From: Rhodanobacter sp. 7MK24
GTDB taxonomy: Bacteria > Pseudomonadota > Gammaproteobacteria > Xanthomonadales > Rhodanobacteraceae
NCBI RefSeq assembly: GCF_014842995.1
Contig: NZ_JACYXL010000003.1
Location: forward strand, 124,001-188,000
Length of the DNA: 64,000 bases
Direction of reading: 5' to 3'
The position numbers and the translations under genes were made by a program. The notes below the pieces were generated by a model. The model saw only the letters and a list, made by a program, of their open reading frames with translations. It did no database searches and was not told where the DNA came from. Shown in pieces: positions 7,903-16,878 of this stretch (its first letter is position 1; the number at the start of each line of letters is the position of its first letter).

Positions 7903-8370
7903 TTAATGTTGAGGCGGAGGCGGAGGCGGAGGCGGAGGCGGAGGTGGCGGCAGCGCAGTGGAATTCGGGAAGTACTGAAGTATTGGACGATTAGCCGCAT
8001 CCAATTGAATTCGCTTCCTTTGCGCGCCGAAATCGAAATTAACCGGGATTCTTGCGTAAGCCTGGGTTGGCACACCATCGATCGTCTCTGGCCTGAACAC
8101 CCACTCGCGCAAACAAGCAAGGGCAGCCCTATCCAGTTCGCGGTACCCACTGCTCTTATCTATCCGCATGTCCACGTTCTGTCCATTTGCACCAACTAGA
8201 ACAAGGACAACAGCTGTCCCTTCATGGGCTTCCCGAATCGCCTGGTACGGGTAATGTATCTGTGCTCGACTAACAATGGTTACAGGAACAATCACAGGAT
8301 CGTGCTTCACCGGCACACAACCAGCCAATAGTATTAGTGCCACCGAAATGCCGATGCGGCGCAATAGCAT
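7903..8370 (-). CDS. TonB C-terminal-domain lipoprotein with polyproline tail
   Basis: A 155-residue protein with a lipoprotein signal (MLLRRIGISVALILLAGC, lipidated Cys18) and a TonB-type C-terminal domain at about residues 35-118. The domain shows YPYQAIREAHEGTAVVLVLV, ANGQNVDMRIDKSSGY and a WVFRP-like end. Such stand-alone domains may contact TonB-dependent receptors, but it lacks the membrane anchor of a true TonB. The protein ends in 13 consecutive prolines plus QH, encoded by GGCGGA-type hexamers. It shares domain type with the three proteins at 15088-17724. Confidence 0.7.
   Translation of the reverse strand: MLLRRIGISVALILLAGCVPVKHDPVIVPVTIVSRAQIHYPYQAIREAHEGTAVVLVLVGANGQNVDMRIDKSSGYRELDRAALACLREWVFRPETIDGVPTQAYARIPVNFDFGAQRKRIQLDAANRPILQYFPNSTALPPPPPPPPPPPPPQH
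7910..7951. repeat. GGCGGA hexanucleotide microsatellite
   Basis: Five or so tandem GGCGGA/GGCGGT units encode the terminal proline run of the lipoprotein on the minus strand. Because the unit is six bases, slippage would change proline number without breaking the frame. Confidence 0.75.
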
Positions 8371-8560
8371 AGTTCCCTCGCGTTGAAATCATCCAAATCT
8401 AGACTGAAGTCGAGGTGTGGTTTGCACACCCAACCCACCGGAAAGCCCACTTGTCTAATCTTGTGTCCAAGTTTCTGGCAAAACGGCCGAAGGCGATTAA
8501 GCCATCTTCAAACCGGCCCCCACTGACACTGATGCCGCCTTGAGTACCAGCCCCACCACT

Positions 8561-8617
8561 CCACCCTCGTCCCGGCCGCCAGTCTCCTCTCAGAAATTGT
8601 CCCTGACACCTTTTTTT
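8561..8617. repeat. RayT-associated repeat, copy 1
   Basis: A stretch from CCACCCTCGTCCCGGCCGCC through TCAGAAATTGTCCCTGACAC to a T run is repeated almost exactly at 8839-8895. This copy replaces the downstream part of the RayT reading frame; the frame breaks where the repeat begins. Confidence 0.65.
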
Positions 8618-8785
8618 CAGTACATAGGCGTGAAGCTTGCAGCCGAAGCGCAACAGTGCTTGCCGCAGACATTGCAGATAACGCTGACGGTCCTCGTCGT
8701 CCAGAAAACACGGCAGACGATTGTTTCCCCGCTGCACCACGTACTGCGGGACACCGGCAAGTTCGAAGCGTGGAAGTCGAGCCAT
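8618..8785 (-). pseudogene. REP-associated tyrosine transposase (RayT), N-terminal remnant
   Basis: The first 56 codons (MARLPRFELAGVPQYVVQRG, then a DDEDRQRYLQCLRQAL-like helix and CKLHAYVL) match the N-terminus of TnpA_REP/RayT proteins, Y1-type transposases linked to REP palindromes. Homology stops at HAYVL, just where the HUH motif and catalytic Tyr should follow, and the frame runs into the 8561-8617 repeat. The catalytic part is missing, so the gene is dead. Confidence 0.75.
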
Positions 8786-8838
8786 GCCGTACAGCATCGC
8801 CCACGGCCCTGCGCACCGCGATCAGTGCAAGCCGCGCC

Positions 8839-8895
8839 CCACCCTCATCCCAGCCGCCAACCCCCTGTCAGAAATTGTCCCTGACACCCTTTTTT
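8839..8895. repeat. RayT-associated repeat, copy 2
   Basis: Near-identical direct copy of 8561-8617, including AGAAATTGTCCCTGACACC followed by a T run. It lies between the RayT remnant and the 3' end of the AT-rich operon, so it marks the edge of that operon. Confidence 0.65.
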
Positions 8896-8900
8896 GAAAT

Positions 8901-9542
8901 TCAGACAGCCGGATCCCAAGTAAGCAGGAAGGGCATATGAATGACCTGATAGTCTCGCCCACTGCGCCGATGCTTCTGCGTAGACTCGAATGCTAATGCG
9001 GGATTATTGAGTGCATTGATAATCGCACCAGAGCCCACTTTCTTATTCACATACTCACCCAAGCGCTTTTGCCAATCCGCCATCTTTTCGGGACAATTAC
9101 CTGTTTTGATGTAGATCAGCATCCCACCACGATCCTGGTTGACCATGCCGGTGGAATACCTTGTCAAAAGCTGCAAATACCCCTTATATAGCCATGGAAC
9201 ATTAGTAAATATCTTCGCCTCACCAATCCATTGGTAGTCGCCAAACTTCACCACAACGTCAGCATGCCCGCCAACCGTAGCATCAAATTCCGCCTCAAAT
9301 CCCATGGTGCGAAGGTAACCAACCACTTCTCGCGTAAGATCATTTTCATCGCGAACATTCGCACCCTTGGGATTTTGGCTCATTTCACATGCGGCGTATA
9401 TCACTCCCCGGCGAACCAAATCTACGAAATCCGCGTAGCTATGATTTTGTAGCGCGACCCTCTCACCCCACTCGATTGCAATCAAGGTCGCGGGGTGGCC
9501 GGCATGAATTAACTTGAGATCTCGAACTGTTACGCGCCCCAC
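8901..9542 (-). CDS. PD-(D/E)XK nuclease-like protein, third gene of AT-rich operon
   Basis: A 213-residue protein whose middle fits the restriction-endonuclease fold: Glu72 in an N-terminal helix (TREVVGYLRTMGFEAE), Asp95 in GGHADVVV, then Glu108-x-Lys110 in YQWIGEAK. A following helix has Gln124 (YLQLLTRYS), as in many Mrr/VSR-like nucleases. This suggests a DNA-cutting effector; the assignment is by motif only. The start is GTG 9540-9542, two bases after the stop of the preceding gene, so translation is probably coupled. Base composition is far more AT-rich than the core genes. No methyltransferase is nearby. Confidence 0.65.
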   Translation of the reverse strand: MGRVTVRDLKLIHAGHPATLIAIEWGERVALQNHSYADFVDLVRRGVIYAACEMSQNPKGANVRDENDLTREVVGYLRTMGFEAEFDATVGGHADVVVKFGDYQWIGEAKIFTNVPWLYKGYLQLLTRYSTGMVNQDRGGMLIYIKTGNCPEKMADWQKRLGEYVNKKVGSGAIINALNNPALAFESTQKHRRSGRDYQVIHMPFLLTWDPAV

Positions 9543-9544
9543 AG

Positions 9545-9961
9545 TTAACGAACCTTCATAGCCAACAACTCAGCCGAGGCCGTAAAATACGGAAGGAGAT
9601 GAGCATCAATATCTTCTACCTCCGTACCATCCGGAAGTGTTAGAGAACCAACCTGGTAAGCCATCGCAACATCTTTATTGGGAATTTCGACGCCGAACTC
9701 ATTCTGCTCATCAAACATTAAAAATCTTTGATCCAAAAGATGAAACTTCGAAGATGTCACAAAGAAATTTAATGCCTTAACGAGAAGAGGGTCTACAGCC
9801 GATCGTCGTGTCGATTTCGTAAAAGATTGATACGTGAGAATTTTCAAGTTTTCACGCTCACGGTTTTCGAGATCGCTCAAAACTTGCACACAGACATCCG
9901 CTTCCGGCTGACCCGAAAGATATCCAAGTACATCTTTGCGAATTCTCTCGAAATCAGGCAT
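9545..9961 (-). CDS. Unrecognised protein, second gene of AT-rich operon
   Basis: A 138-residue soluble protein with no family I can name. The first half is helical and charged (MPDFERIRKDVLGYLSGQPE). The second half (ALNFFVTSSKFHLLDQRFLM, then an acidic stretch) reads like a small winged-helix or adaptor fold, but this is a guess. Coding density is very AT-rich (one 60-base line, 9721-9780, has 17 G/C). It starts eight bases after the first gene and stops two bases before the third, so the three are surely co-transcribed. It could connect the larger protein with the nuclease. Confidence 0.6.
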   Translation of the reverse strand: MPDFERIRKDVLGYLSGQPEADVCVQVLSDLENRERENLKILTYQSFTKSTRRSAVDPLLVKALNFFVTSSKFHLLDQRFLMFDEQNEFGVEIPNKDVAMAYQVGSLTLPDGTEVEDIDAHLLPYFTASAELLAMKVR

Positions 9962-9969
9962 GGCCAGCT

Positions 9970-11016
9970 CTACAGAAAACTCATAATTTTTGACTTAACG
10001 AGCCGCAGATCTTTAACTCTTAGACCATGACGGAACACCACGTCGTAGATTGTGGGCACTGGCTGATGAAGCATACGAGCCGTCCCGTGAAGCGTAGCCT
10101 CAGGCCTACCCTGAACACGCGGATCCTGTGAGTAAACCGACTTCCAATCAATCGATATTTGAAATGGATGGATAATGCCATCCACAGCCTCTTTTCCACC
10201 GACGTGAAATAATTCCTCCCTTAAACATTGTCGCTTTAGACGCATTCGTTCGTGCTTTACGGAGGCCGTATCTGTAGTAAAACCCAACTCGACCACTTTG
10301 CCCCAATCTGATTCGTATGATTTCTCAATAGCCGGGAAAAGGTTCTTGGGCTCAACTTTTTCGCCAATACTTTTAGTCATGAAGCTGCGAATAGCCGTCT
10401 GACTTTTATGTACGAAGTCACCAGGAGCACCGCGCGGGCAATCTGCCGCTACGCAGACCGTTGTTCCTTGAGTCGGAAGCCACAAGACATCGAATACCTG
10501 CCTCCTTACTGAGCGCACTCCGATCAGATGCGAGTACCCAACGAATGCGTTTCGAGTCCCAGTAGCCAAGTTATCCATCTCAATTTCGACGCGTTCGTCA
10601 TACTCTCGCACAGCCGACGAGACAACAAATACACCATCAGCTGTTTCACTCTTGTAAACAACTTCAGATTGACTCGCACCGTCAAGAGTCCCAGTGGGAA
10701 GTTCAATCAATTCTGGATAAGCTTCCGATGCCGGAGATTTTGGCACTCGCAATTTGTCAACCTTATCTTTCAAAGCATCCAGCTGATTCCGCTTAAGCCG
10801 GTAGAATTGAAGTGCTTTCTCGCCAGCTATAGTGTGCTCGATAAGCAAATCTGACAGCGTATCGCCTTGCTCATCTTCAACGTCTAGGTCTTCATATCGA
10901 TCCACCGTTCGATCCCATCCTTGGCCTGGATCGAGCCCGGCTAATAGAAGGACTTTCCGAGCGTCAAACCATGACGCGCGCATGCGTAAGCTATGCAACA
11001 ACCCAGTGATATCCAT
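9970..11016 (-). CDS. Unrecognised 348-residue protein, first gene of AT-rich operon
   Basis: The first and largest product of the three-gene set. About residues 1-95 are helical (ARKVLLLAGLDPGQGWDRTV and a Leu/Lys-rich stretch ending KVDKLRVPK). A beta-rich middle follows (about 130-215, VRSVRRQVFDVLWLPTQGTT), then a mixed C-terminal region (about 215-348). I see no Walker motif, no nuclease motif and no transmembrane helix. Sensor, scaffold or DNA-binding roles are all possible. The ATG at 11014-11016 follows GGGGGGAAGAC. Confidence 0.6.
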   Translation of the reverse strand: MDITGLLHSLRMRASWFDARKVLLLAGLDPGQGWDRTVDRYEDLDVEDEQGDTLSDLLIEHTIAGEKALQFYRLKRNQLDALKDKVDKLRVPKSPASEAYPELIELPTGTLDGASQSEVVYKSETADGVFVVSSAVREYDERVEIEMDNLATGTRNAFVGYSHLIGVRSVRRQVFDVLWLPTQGTTVCVAADCPRGAPGDFVHKSQTAIRSFMTKSIGEKVEPKNLFPAIEKSYESDWGKVVELGFTTDTASVKHERMRLKRQCLREELFHVGGKEAVDGIIHPFQISIDWKSVYSQDPRVQGRPEATLHGTARMLHQPVPTIYDVVFRHGLRVKDLRLVKSKIMSFL

Positions 11017-11221
11017 GTCTTCCCCCCCTGTGTAGCTTGGAGCGTGCTGGGATGAACGCTCGCAGTCAAGCTCTCATCAGCCATCCCTCCTGACACCACC
11101 ATAGGGTAGGGCTATGGAGTCGCATGGATGGAGACTACAGGCGGCTATCCCATGCGCCTTCTCGAGAGCAAAAAGTTAACAACTCCGAATCAACTGTCTT
11201 TCACTTGATCTCGTGTTGGCC

Positions 11222-14200
11222 TCACATGTTCCGCCGATACTCCCCACCCACGTCATACAACGCATGACTGATCTGCCCCAGCGAGTGCGTCTTCACTGCC
11301 TCCATCAGCGCGTTGAACACGTTCTTGCGATCACGCGCGGTGTTCTGCAGATAGGCCAAGCCGTGGTTGTCGTGCGCCTGCGTCACGGGCGCATCGGTGG
11401 AATCGGTGCCATGCGCATGTGACGTCTCACCCGCAGGCGCCAGCGCATTCCGCGCCTTCTGGAACGCCTGCACGTTCTCAATCTGCTGCCCCTTCTCCTC
11501 CTCCGTCGAGCGGATCAGCTCGATCTCGGTGGCGATCTCGCCGCCGTGGTCCTTGGGCAGGAAGGTGTTGACGCCGATCAGCGGCAGGCTGCCGTCGTGC
11601 TTCTTGTGCTCGTAGTACAGGCTCTCTTCCTGGATCTTGCCGCGCTGGTACATGGTGTCCATGGCGCCGAGTACGCCGCCGCGCTCGCTGATGGCTTCGA
11701 ACTCCTTGTACACGGCCTCTTCCACCAGGTCGGTGAGCTCTTCGACGACGTAGCTGCCCTGCCAGGGGTTCTCGTTGAAATTGAGGCCCAGCTCTTTGTT
11801 GATGATCATCTGGATGGCCACGGCGCGGCGCACGCTTTCTTCGGTGGGCGTGGTGATGGCTTCGTCGTAGGCGTTGGTGTGCAGGCTGTTGCAGTTGTCG
11901 AACAGGGCGTACAGGGCCTGCAGCGTGGTGCGGATGTCGTTGAACTGGATTTCCTGCGCGTGCAGGGAGCGGCCGCTGGTCTGGATGTGGTACTTCATCA
12001 TCTGGCTGCGCGCGCTGGCGCCATAGCGCTCGCGCATGGCGCGGGCCCAGATGCGGCGGGCCACGCGGCCGATCACGGTGTACTCCGGGTCCATGCCGTT
12101 GGAGAAGAAGAACGACAGGTTGGGCGCGAAGTCGTCGATCTTCATGCCGCGCGCGAGGTAGTACTCCACGATGGTGAAGCCGTTGCTTAGGGTGAAGGCG
12201 AGCTGGCTGATCGGGTTGGCCCCGGCTTCGGCGATGTGGTAGCCGGAGATGGAGACGGAGTAGAAGTTGCGGACCTTGTGCTCCACGAAGTACTGCTGGA
12301 TGTCGCCCATCATGCGCAGGGCGAATTCGGTGGAGAAGATGCAGGTGTTCTGCGCCTGGTCCTCCTTGAGGATGTCGGCCTGCACCGTGCCGCGCACGCT
12401 GCTGAGCGTCTCGGCCTTGATGCGCGCGTAGGTCTCCGCATCCACCAGCTGGTTGCCGGTGACGCCGAGCAGGCCCAGGCCCAGGCCTTCATTGCCCTTG
12501 GGTAGCTCGCCGGAATACTGCGGGCGGCCATTCGGGTACATCGCAGCGATCTGCTTTTCCGCCGCGGCCCAGCGCGCGGGATCTTCCTTGAGGTACTTCT
12601 CCACGTTCTGGTCGATCGCGGTGTTCATGAACATCGCGAGGATGATCGGCGCGGGGCCGTTGATGGTCATCGACACCGAGCTGGTGGGCGCGCTGAGGTC
12701 GAAGCCGGAGTACAGCTTCTTCATGTCGTCCAGCGTGGCGATGTTGACGCCGGAGTTGCCGATCTTGCCGTAGATGTCGGGGCGCGGCGCCGGGTCTTCG
12801 CCGTACAGGGTGACGGAGTCGAACGCGGTGGAGAGGCGCGTGGCCGCGCCGCCCTGGCTGAGGTAGTGGAAGCGGCGGTTGGTGCGCTCGGGCGTGCCCT
12901 CGCCCGCGAACATGCGGGTGGGGTCTTCGCCGCTGCGGCGGTACGGGTACACGCCACCGGTGTAGGGGTAGTGGCCGGGCAGATTTTCCTTGCCAAGGAA
13001 CAGCAACTGGTCGCCCCAGCTTGCGGTCTTGGGCGGCGCGACTTTCGGGATCTTCTGGTGGCTCAACGATTCGCGGTAGTTCTCGACGCGGATGGTCTTG
13101 TCGCGCACCTTGTATTCGTTGACGTCCTTGGTCACCGATTCGCGCAGCTTCGGCCAGTCGCGCAGCAGGTGGATGGACTCGTGGGTGAGTTCCTTGAGGG
13201 CGACGTTGTAGCGCTGGCGGAGGAGCAGCAGGGTGCGGTCGGCGGCCTGCGCGTCGTGCGCCTGCAGGTCTTCGGCGTGATACAGCTCCAGCGGCTTGGG
13301 CAGCTTGTCGTCGCCCAGTTCCTTCAGCGACTCGTAGTAGTGCTGCGCCTTGCTGGCGGCCTCGGCCTGGTGCGCCACGGAAGCATTGATGCCGCGCCCC
13401 TGCTCGGCGATCTCGGCGAGGTAGCGCACGCGGCTGCCGGGGATCAGCACGGTGGCGCGCGGCTCCTTCAGCGTGGTGTCGATCTGCGGCGTCCACTTCT
13501 CCGCGGGCAGGTGCAGCTTGTCGCGCATCAGGCGGCACAGGTTGGCGAACATCCAGGTGACACCTGGGTCGTTGAACTGGCTGGCGATGGAGGGGTAGAC
13601 CGGCACGTCTTCGTCCTTGACGGCGAAGGCGGTGCGGTTGCGCTTCCACTGCTTGCGCACGTCGCGCAGGGCGTCTTCCGCGCCGCGCTTGTCGAACTTG
13701 TTGAGCACGACGAGTTCCGCGAAGTCGATCATGTCGATCTTCTCCAGCTGGCTGGCCGCGCCGTAGTCGCTGGTCATCACGTAGACCGGGAAATCCACCA
13801 GGTCGACGATCTCGGAATCGCTCTGGCCGATGCCGGCGGTTTCCACGATCACCAGGTCGTAGGGCTGCGCCTTGAGGAAGTCGATGCAGTCGTGCAGCAC
13901 TTCGTTGGTGGCGGCGTGCTGGCGGCGCGTGGCCATGGAGCGCATGTAGACGCGGTGGCTGCGCAGCGCATTCATGCGGATGCGGTCGCCCAGCAGCGCG
14001 CCGCCGGAGCGGCGGCGCGTGGGGTCGATGGCGAGCACCGCGATGCGCATCTGCGGGAAGGCATGCAGGAAGCGCAGCAGCAGTTCGTCCACCACGGAGG
14101 ACTTGCCCGCGCCGCCGGTGCCGGTGAGGCCAAGCACGGGCGTGGCCTTGCCGGCCAGTTTCCACTGCTTGCGCAGGTGGTCGAGGTCGGTGGCTGAGAG

Positions 14201-14755
14201 CTTGCCCTCCTCGATGGCGCTGAGCATGTGGCCGATGGAGATTTCATCGTCCACGTCCACCTTGGACGCGGCGGTGTCGGGCGCGCGCTGCGCGGCGGCA
14301 CGGCTGGCGCGCTGCATCACGTCCTCGATCATCTCGGTGAGGCCGAGCTTCATGCCGTCGTTGGGGTGGTAGATGCGCTCCACGCCGTAGGCCTGCAGCT
14401 CTTTGATCTCTTCCGGCGTGATGGTGCCGCCGCCGCCACCGAACACGCGGATGTGTGCGGCGCCACGCTCCTTGAGCATGTCCACCATGTACTTGAAGTA
14501 CTCGACGTGGCCGCCCTGGTAGGACGACAGCGCGATGGCGTCCGCATCCTCCTGCAGCGCGGCGCGCACCACGTCTTCCACCGAGCGGTTGTGGCCCAGG
14601 TGGATCACCTCCGCGCCCTGGCTCTGGATGATGCGGCGCATGATGTTGATCGCCGCGTCGTGGCCATCGAACAGGCTGGCCGCGGTGACGAAACGCAGCG
14701 GGGTGGTCTCGGCCTGGGGCGAGCCGACGGGGACGTGCTTGGCGGGGGAACTCAT
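11222..14755 (-). CDS. icmF: Fused isobutyryl-CoA mutase (IcmF)
   Basis: A 1177-residue adenosylcobalamin enzyme that interconverts isobutyryl-CoA and n-butyryl-CoA, or related acyl-CoAs. Domain order is that of IcmF. The B12-binding domain comes first (about 20-150, DGHDAA at 30-35 as the DxHxx(G/A) cobalamin motif). A MeaB-like G-protein chaperone follows (about 205-420, [12 protein letters not shown] at 209-220 as P loop), then the TIM-barrel acyl-CoA mutase half to the C-terminus. Length agrees with the family. Substrate preference (isobutyryl versus pivalyl/isovaleryl) cannot be read with confidence. No other acyl-CoA genes are adjacent. Confidence 0.92.
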   Translation of the reverse strand: MSSPAKHVPVGSPQAETTPLRFVTAASLFDGHDAAINIMRRIIQSQGAEVIHLGHNRSVEDVVRAALQEDADAIALSSYQGGHVEYFKYMVDMLKERGAAHIRVFGGGGGTITPEEIKELQAYGVERIYHPNDGMKLGLTEMIEDVMQRASRAAAQRAPDTAASKVDVDDEISIGHMLSAIEEGKLSATDLDHLRKQWKLAGKATPVLGLTGTGGAGKSSVVDELLLRFLHAFPQMRIAVLAIDPTRRRSGGALLGDRIRMNALRSHRVYMRSMATRRQHAATNEVLHDCIDFLKAQPYDLVIVETAGIGQSDSEIVDLVDFPVYVMTSDYGAASQLEKIDMIDFAELVVLNKFDKRGAEDALRDVRKQWKRNRTAFAVKDEDVPVYPSIASQFNDPGVTWMFANLCRLMRDKLHLPAEKWTPQIDTTLKEPRATVLIPGSRVRYLAEIAEQGRGINASVAHQAEAASKAQHYYESLKELGDDKLPKPLELYHAEDLQAHDAQAADRTLLLLRQRYNVALKELTHESIHLLRDWPKLRESVTKDVNEYKVRDKTIRVENYRESLSHQKIPKVAPPKTASWGDQLLFLGKENLPGHYPYTGGVYPYRRSGEDPTRMFAGEGTPERTNRRFHYLSQGGAATRLSTAFDSVTLYGEDPAPRPDIYGKIGNSGVNIATLDDMKKLYSGFDLSAPTSSVSMTINGPAPIILAMFMNTAIDQNVEKYLKEDPARWAAAEKQIAAMYPNGRPQYSGELPKGNEGLGLGLLGVTGNQLVDAETYARIKAETLSSVRGTVQADILKEDQAQNTCIFSTEFALRMMGDIQQYFVEHKVRNFYSVSISGYHIAEAGANPISQLAFTLSNGFTIVEYYLARGMKIDDFAPNLSFFFSNGMDPEYTVIGRVARRIWARAMRERYGASARSQMMKYHIQTSGRSLHAQEIQFNDIRTTLQALYALFDNCNSLHTNAYDEAITTPTEESVRRAVAIQMIINKELGLNFNENPWQGSYVVEELTDLVEEAVYKEFEAISERGGVLGAMDTMYQRGKIQEESLYYEHKKHDGSLPLIGVNTFLPKDHGGEIATEIELIRSTEEEKGQQIENVQAFQKARNALAPAGETSHAHGTDSTDAPVTQAHDNHGLAYLQNTARDRKNVFNALMEAVKTHSLGQISHALYDVGGEYRRNM

Positions 14756-15087
14756 GGCGACTCCGACATCGTGTGCGATGAACCGGACGATTTTAATGGG
14801 GATCGGCTGTAAGAGCTTGTTGCAGCGCGTGCACCGGAGCGTATGGAGCGACGGCAGCGGGCCGTATCTGGCCCCCTGACCGGCTTACGCCGGCCATGAT
14901 TTGCCTACATAATTTGGATATCGACAGCCGGGCATCCGGCAAGGGGACAAGCCACCGTAATGCAGGAAGCGGCCGCCATGCCTGGCATGGGGCCGACGTA
15001 CGTGGTGGATCAGGCACGCAGCGGACAGCATGCCGCCGGCGTCTGCCGTATGGGGTTGATCGACTTCAACGCTGACAGGGAAATCGT
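14756..15087. other. Divergent intergenic region, icmF / TonB-like cluster
   Basis: About 330 bases between the icmF start and the first of three tandem secreted-protein genes. It must contain promoters for both directions. CATAAT at 14908-14913 could be a -10 element for the right-hand genes, but its -35 is poor. No RNA gene or repeat is seen. Confidence 0.35.
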
Positions 15088-15933
15088 ATGAAGAAGGCAA
15101 TACTAGGCGCAGTCCTCACCATGGCGGCGATGGGAACCCTGGCCGCTACCCGCCAGGACGTCGAATCCTCCGCCGTCGTCAATGGAACCATCGTGCTGGC
15201 GAAGGACGGCACAGTACAAAGCGCAGTCATCGACAACCCGGCCAAGTACGGCCAAGCCATCGCCGACTTCGTGCATAACGCCGCCATGCAGTGGCACTTC
15301 CAACCCGTGCTGCAAGACGGCCAGCCCGTGGTGGCCAAGGCCAGCATGCATGCCCGCGTCGTGCTGAAGCAGAAGCCCGATGGCAACTTCGAGGTGCGCA
15401 TCAAGGGCGCCTCGTTCGGCGACGACGACCCGAACGACACCAGCACACTGCACAATTCGCCGCTCAACAAAAAGCTCGTGCCGGATTACCCCATGGCAGC
15501 GATCAAGGAACGCGTGCAGGGAACGGTGTATCTGGCGCTACACGTGGACCGCAGCGGCCATGTGACCGATGCCGTGGCCTTGCAGGTGAATCTTGGAGTC
15601 CTCGGCCAGGAAGGCACGCTCAAGCGTTATCGCGAAATCCTGGCGAGGTCGGCCTGCCAGGCCGCGAATCGATGGACTTACGAAATTCCCACCACGGGCA
15701 AGCTGGCCCAGCAGAACAGTTGGACAGTGCGCGTGCCGGTTATCTACAACTTGAATGTATGGGGCGCACCCAAGCCCGATCACACCTGGCAAACCTATAT
15801 CCCCGGCCCGTACACGCCGGCACCCTGGGTCGACAAGCCCGACGCGAATGCAGCGGATGCCATTGCCGACGGCACCGTGCAGACGGATGGCGCGGGGCCG
15901 ACTCTGCTCCCCACTGGTTCCAACCACGGCTGA
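15088..15933 (+). CDS. Secreted TonB-like protein, tandem copy 1
   Basis: A 281-residue exported protein with a signal peptide (MKKAILGAVLTMAAMGTLAA). It holds two related beta modules: an N-terminal one (about 22-110, with WHFQPVLQDGQPVVAKASMH) and a TonB C-terminal-like one (about 130-220, YPMAAIKERVQGTVYLALHV then DRSGHVTDAV). It has no transmembrane anchor, so it is periplasmic rather than a classical energy transducer. The tail is Pro/Asp-rich (IPGPYTPAPWVDKP). It is the first of three head-to-tail paralogues with nearly identical leaders; AGGGAAATCGT precedes the ATG. Confidence 0.75.
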   Translation: MKKAILGAVLTMAAMGTLAATRQDVESSAVVNGTIVLAKDGTVQSAVIDNPAKYGQAIADFVHNAAMQWHFQPVLQDGQPVVAKASMHARVVLKQKPDGNFEVRIKGASFGDDDPNDTSTLHNSPLNKKLVPDYPMAAIKERVQGTVYLALHVDRSGHVTDAVALQVNLGVLGQEGTLKRYREILARSACQAANRWTYEIPTTGKLAQQNSWTVRVPVIYNLNVWGAPKPDHTWQTYIPGPYTPAPWVDKPDANAADAIADGTVQTDGAGPTLLPTGSNHG

Positions 15934-15991
15934 CGCACAGCAGCGCCATTGCCGTCGAATCGACTGACTGAACGCAAGCCAAGGAAATCGC

Positions 15992-16819
15992 ATGAAGAAG
16001 GCAATACTCGGTGCACTCCTCGCCATGGCGGTGATGGGCACACAGGCCGCGACCGAACCTGCCGTCGAGTCATCCGCGGTCGTGAACGGCACCATCGTGC
16101 TGGCCAAGGACGGCACGGTGCAAAGCGCGGTCATCGATGACCCGGCCAAGTACGGCCAACCCATCGCGGACATGGTGCGCAACGCCGCGCTGCAGTGGCA
16201 CTTCCAGCCCGTGCTGCAGGACGGCCAGCCCGTGGTCGCCAAGGCCAGCATGCATGCCCGCGTGGTGCTTACGCAGAAACCCGACGGCAACTACAACGCG
16301 CACATCAAGGGCGTTACGTTCGGTGACAACGACCCGAACGACACCAGCGCGCTGCGCGAGGGCAAGAAGATTGCTCCAACTTACCCTCTGGGGGCGGTAC
16401 TGGGCCACGTGCAGGGCACAGTCTACGTGGCATTGCAGGTGGATCGCAGCGGCCATGTGACCCAGGCCGTCGCCGAACAAGTCAACGTAGGCGTACGAGC
16501 CTCCGGAGATGTACTCAGCCGTTACCGCGAAACTTTGGCGCAATCGGCCCTCATGGCAGTTCGCAAGTGGACTTTCCTTCCCCCCACGACAGGAAGGCTA
16601 GCCAAGCAAGACAGTTGGACTGCGCGTGTGCCAATCACCTACGTATGGAAATACTCCAAGTCCAACTCTGTGTGGCAAACCTACGTTCCCGGACCGTACA
16701 CACCCGCCCCTTGGGTCCACAAACCTGATGCGAATGCAGCCGACGCCCTTGCCGATGGCGGCCTGCAGACGGATGGCGCGGGCCCAGCCCAGGTCCCTGC
16801 AGCATCCGACCACAGCTGA
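15992..16819 (+). CDS. Secreted TonB-like protein, tandem copy 2
   Basis: A 275-residue paralogue of the preceding gene, starting 58 bases after its stop. Signal peptide, paired modules (WHFQPVLQDGQPVVAKASMH; YPLGAVLGHVQGTVYVALQV) and the Pro-rich tail are all kept, while the C-terminal half diverges more than the first half. The leader GGCCAAGGAAATCGC-like block before the ATG is shared with copy 3, showing that the duplicated unit included its ribosome binding site. Probably co-transcribed with its neighbours. Confidence 0.75.
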   Translation: MKKAILGALLAMAVMGTQAATEPAVESSAVVNGTIVLAKDGTVQSAVIDDPAKYGQPIADMVRNAALQWHFQPVLQDGQPVVAKASMHARVVLTQKPDGNYNAHIKGVTFGDNDPNDTSALREGKKIAPTYPLGAVLGHVQGTVYVALQVDRSGHVTQAVAEQVNVGVRASGDVLSRYRETLAQSALMAVRKWTFLPPTTGRLAKQDSWTARVPITYVWKYSKSNSVWQTYVPGPYTPAPWVHKPDANAADALADGGLQTDGAGPAQVPAASDHS

Positions 16820-16878
16820 TACGCGGCGCCGCCTTTGCCGTCGAATCGACTGACTACAACGCAGGCCAAGGAAATCGC

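Noticed and set aside
7910-7951. CRISPR-like or direct-repeat array
   Set aside because: Units are contiguous hexamers without spacers and encode the polyproline tail of a lipoprotein.
8399-8560. Downstream part of the 132-codon frame containing the RayT start
   Set aside because: After the repeat boundary the translation is Gly/Trp-rich without any transposase motif; it is read-through into non-coding sequence.
12489-14197. Long opposite-strand and frame-shifted open frames over icmF (for example 12489-14165 and 12866-14197)
   Set aside because: Shadows of a strongly coding GC-rich gene; low complexity, Arg/Ala-rich translations and no ribosome binding sites.
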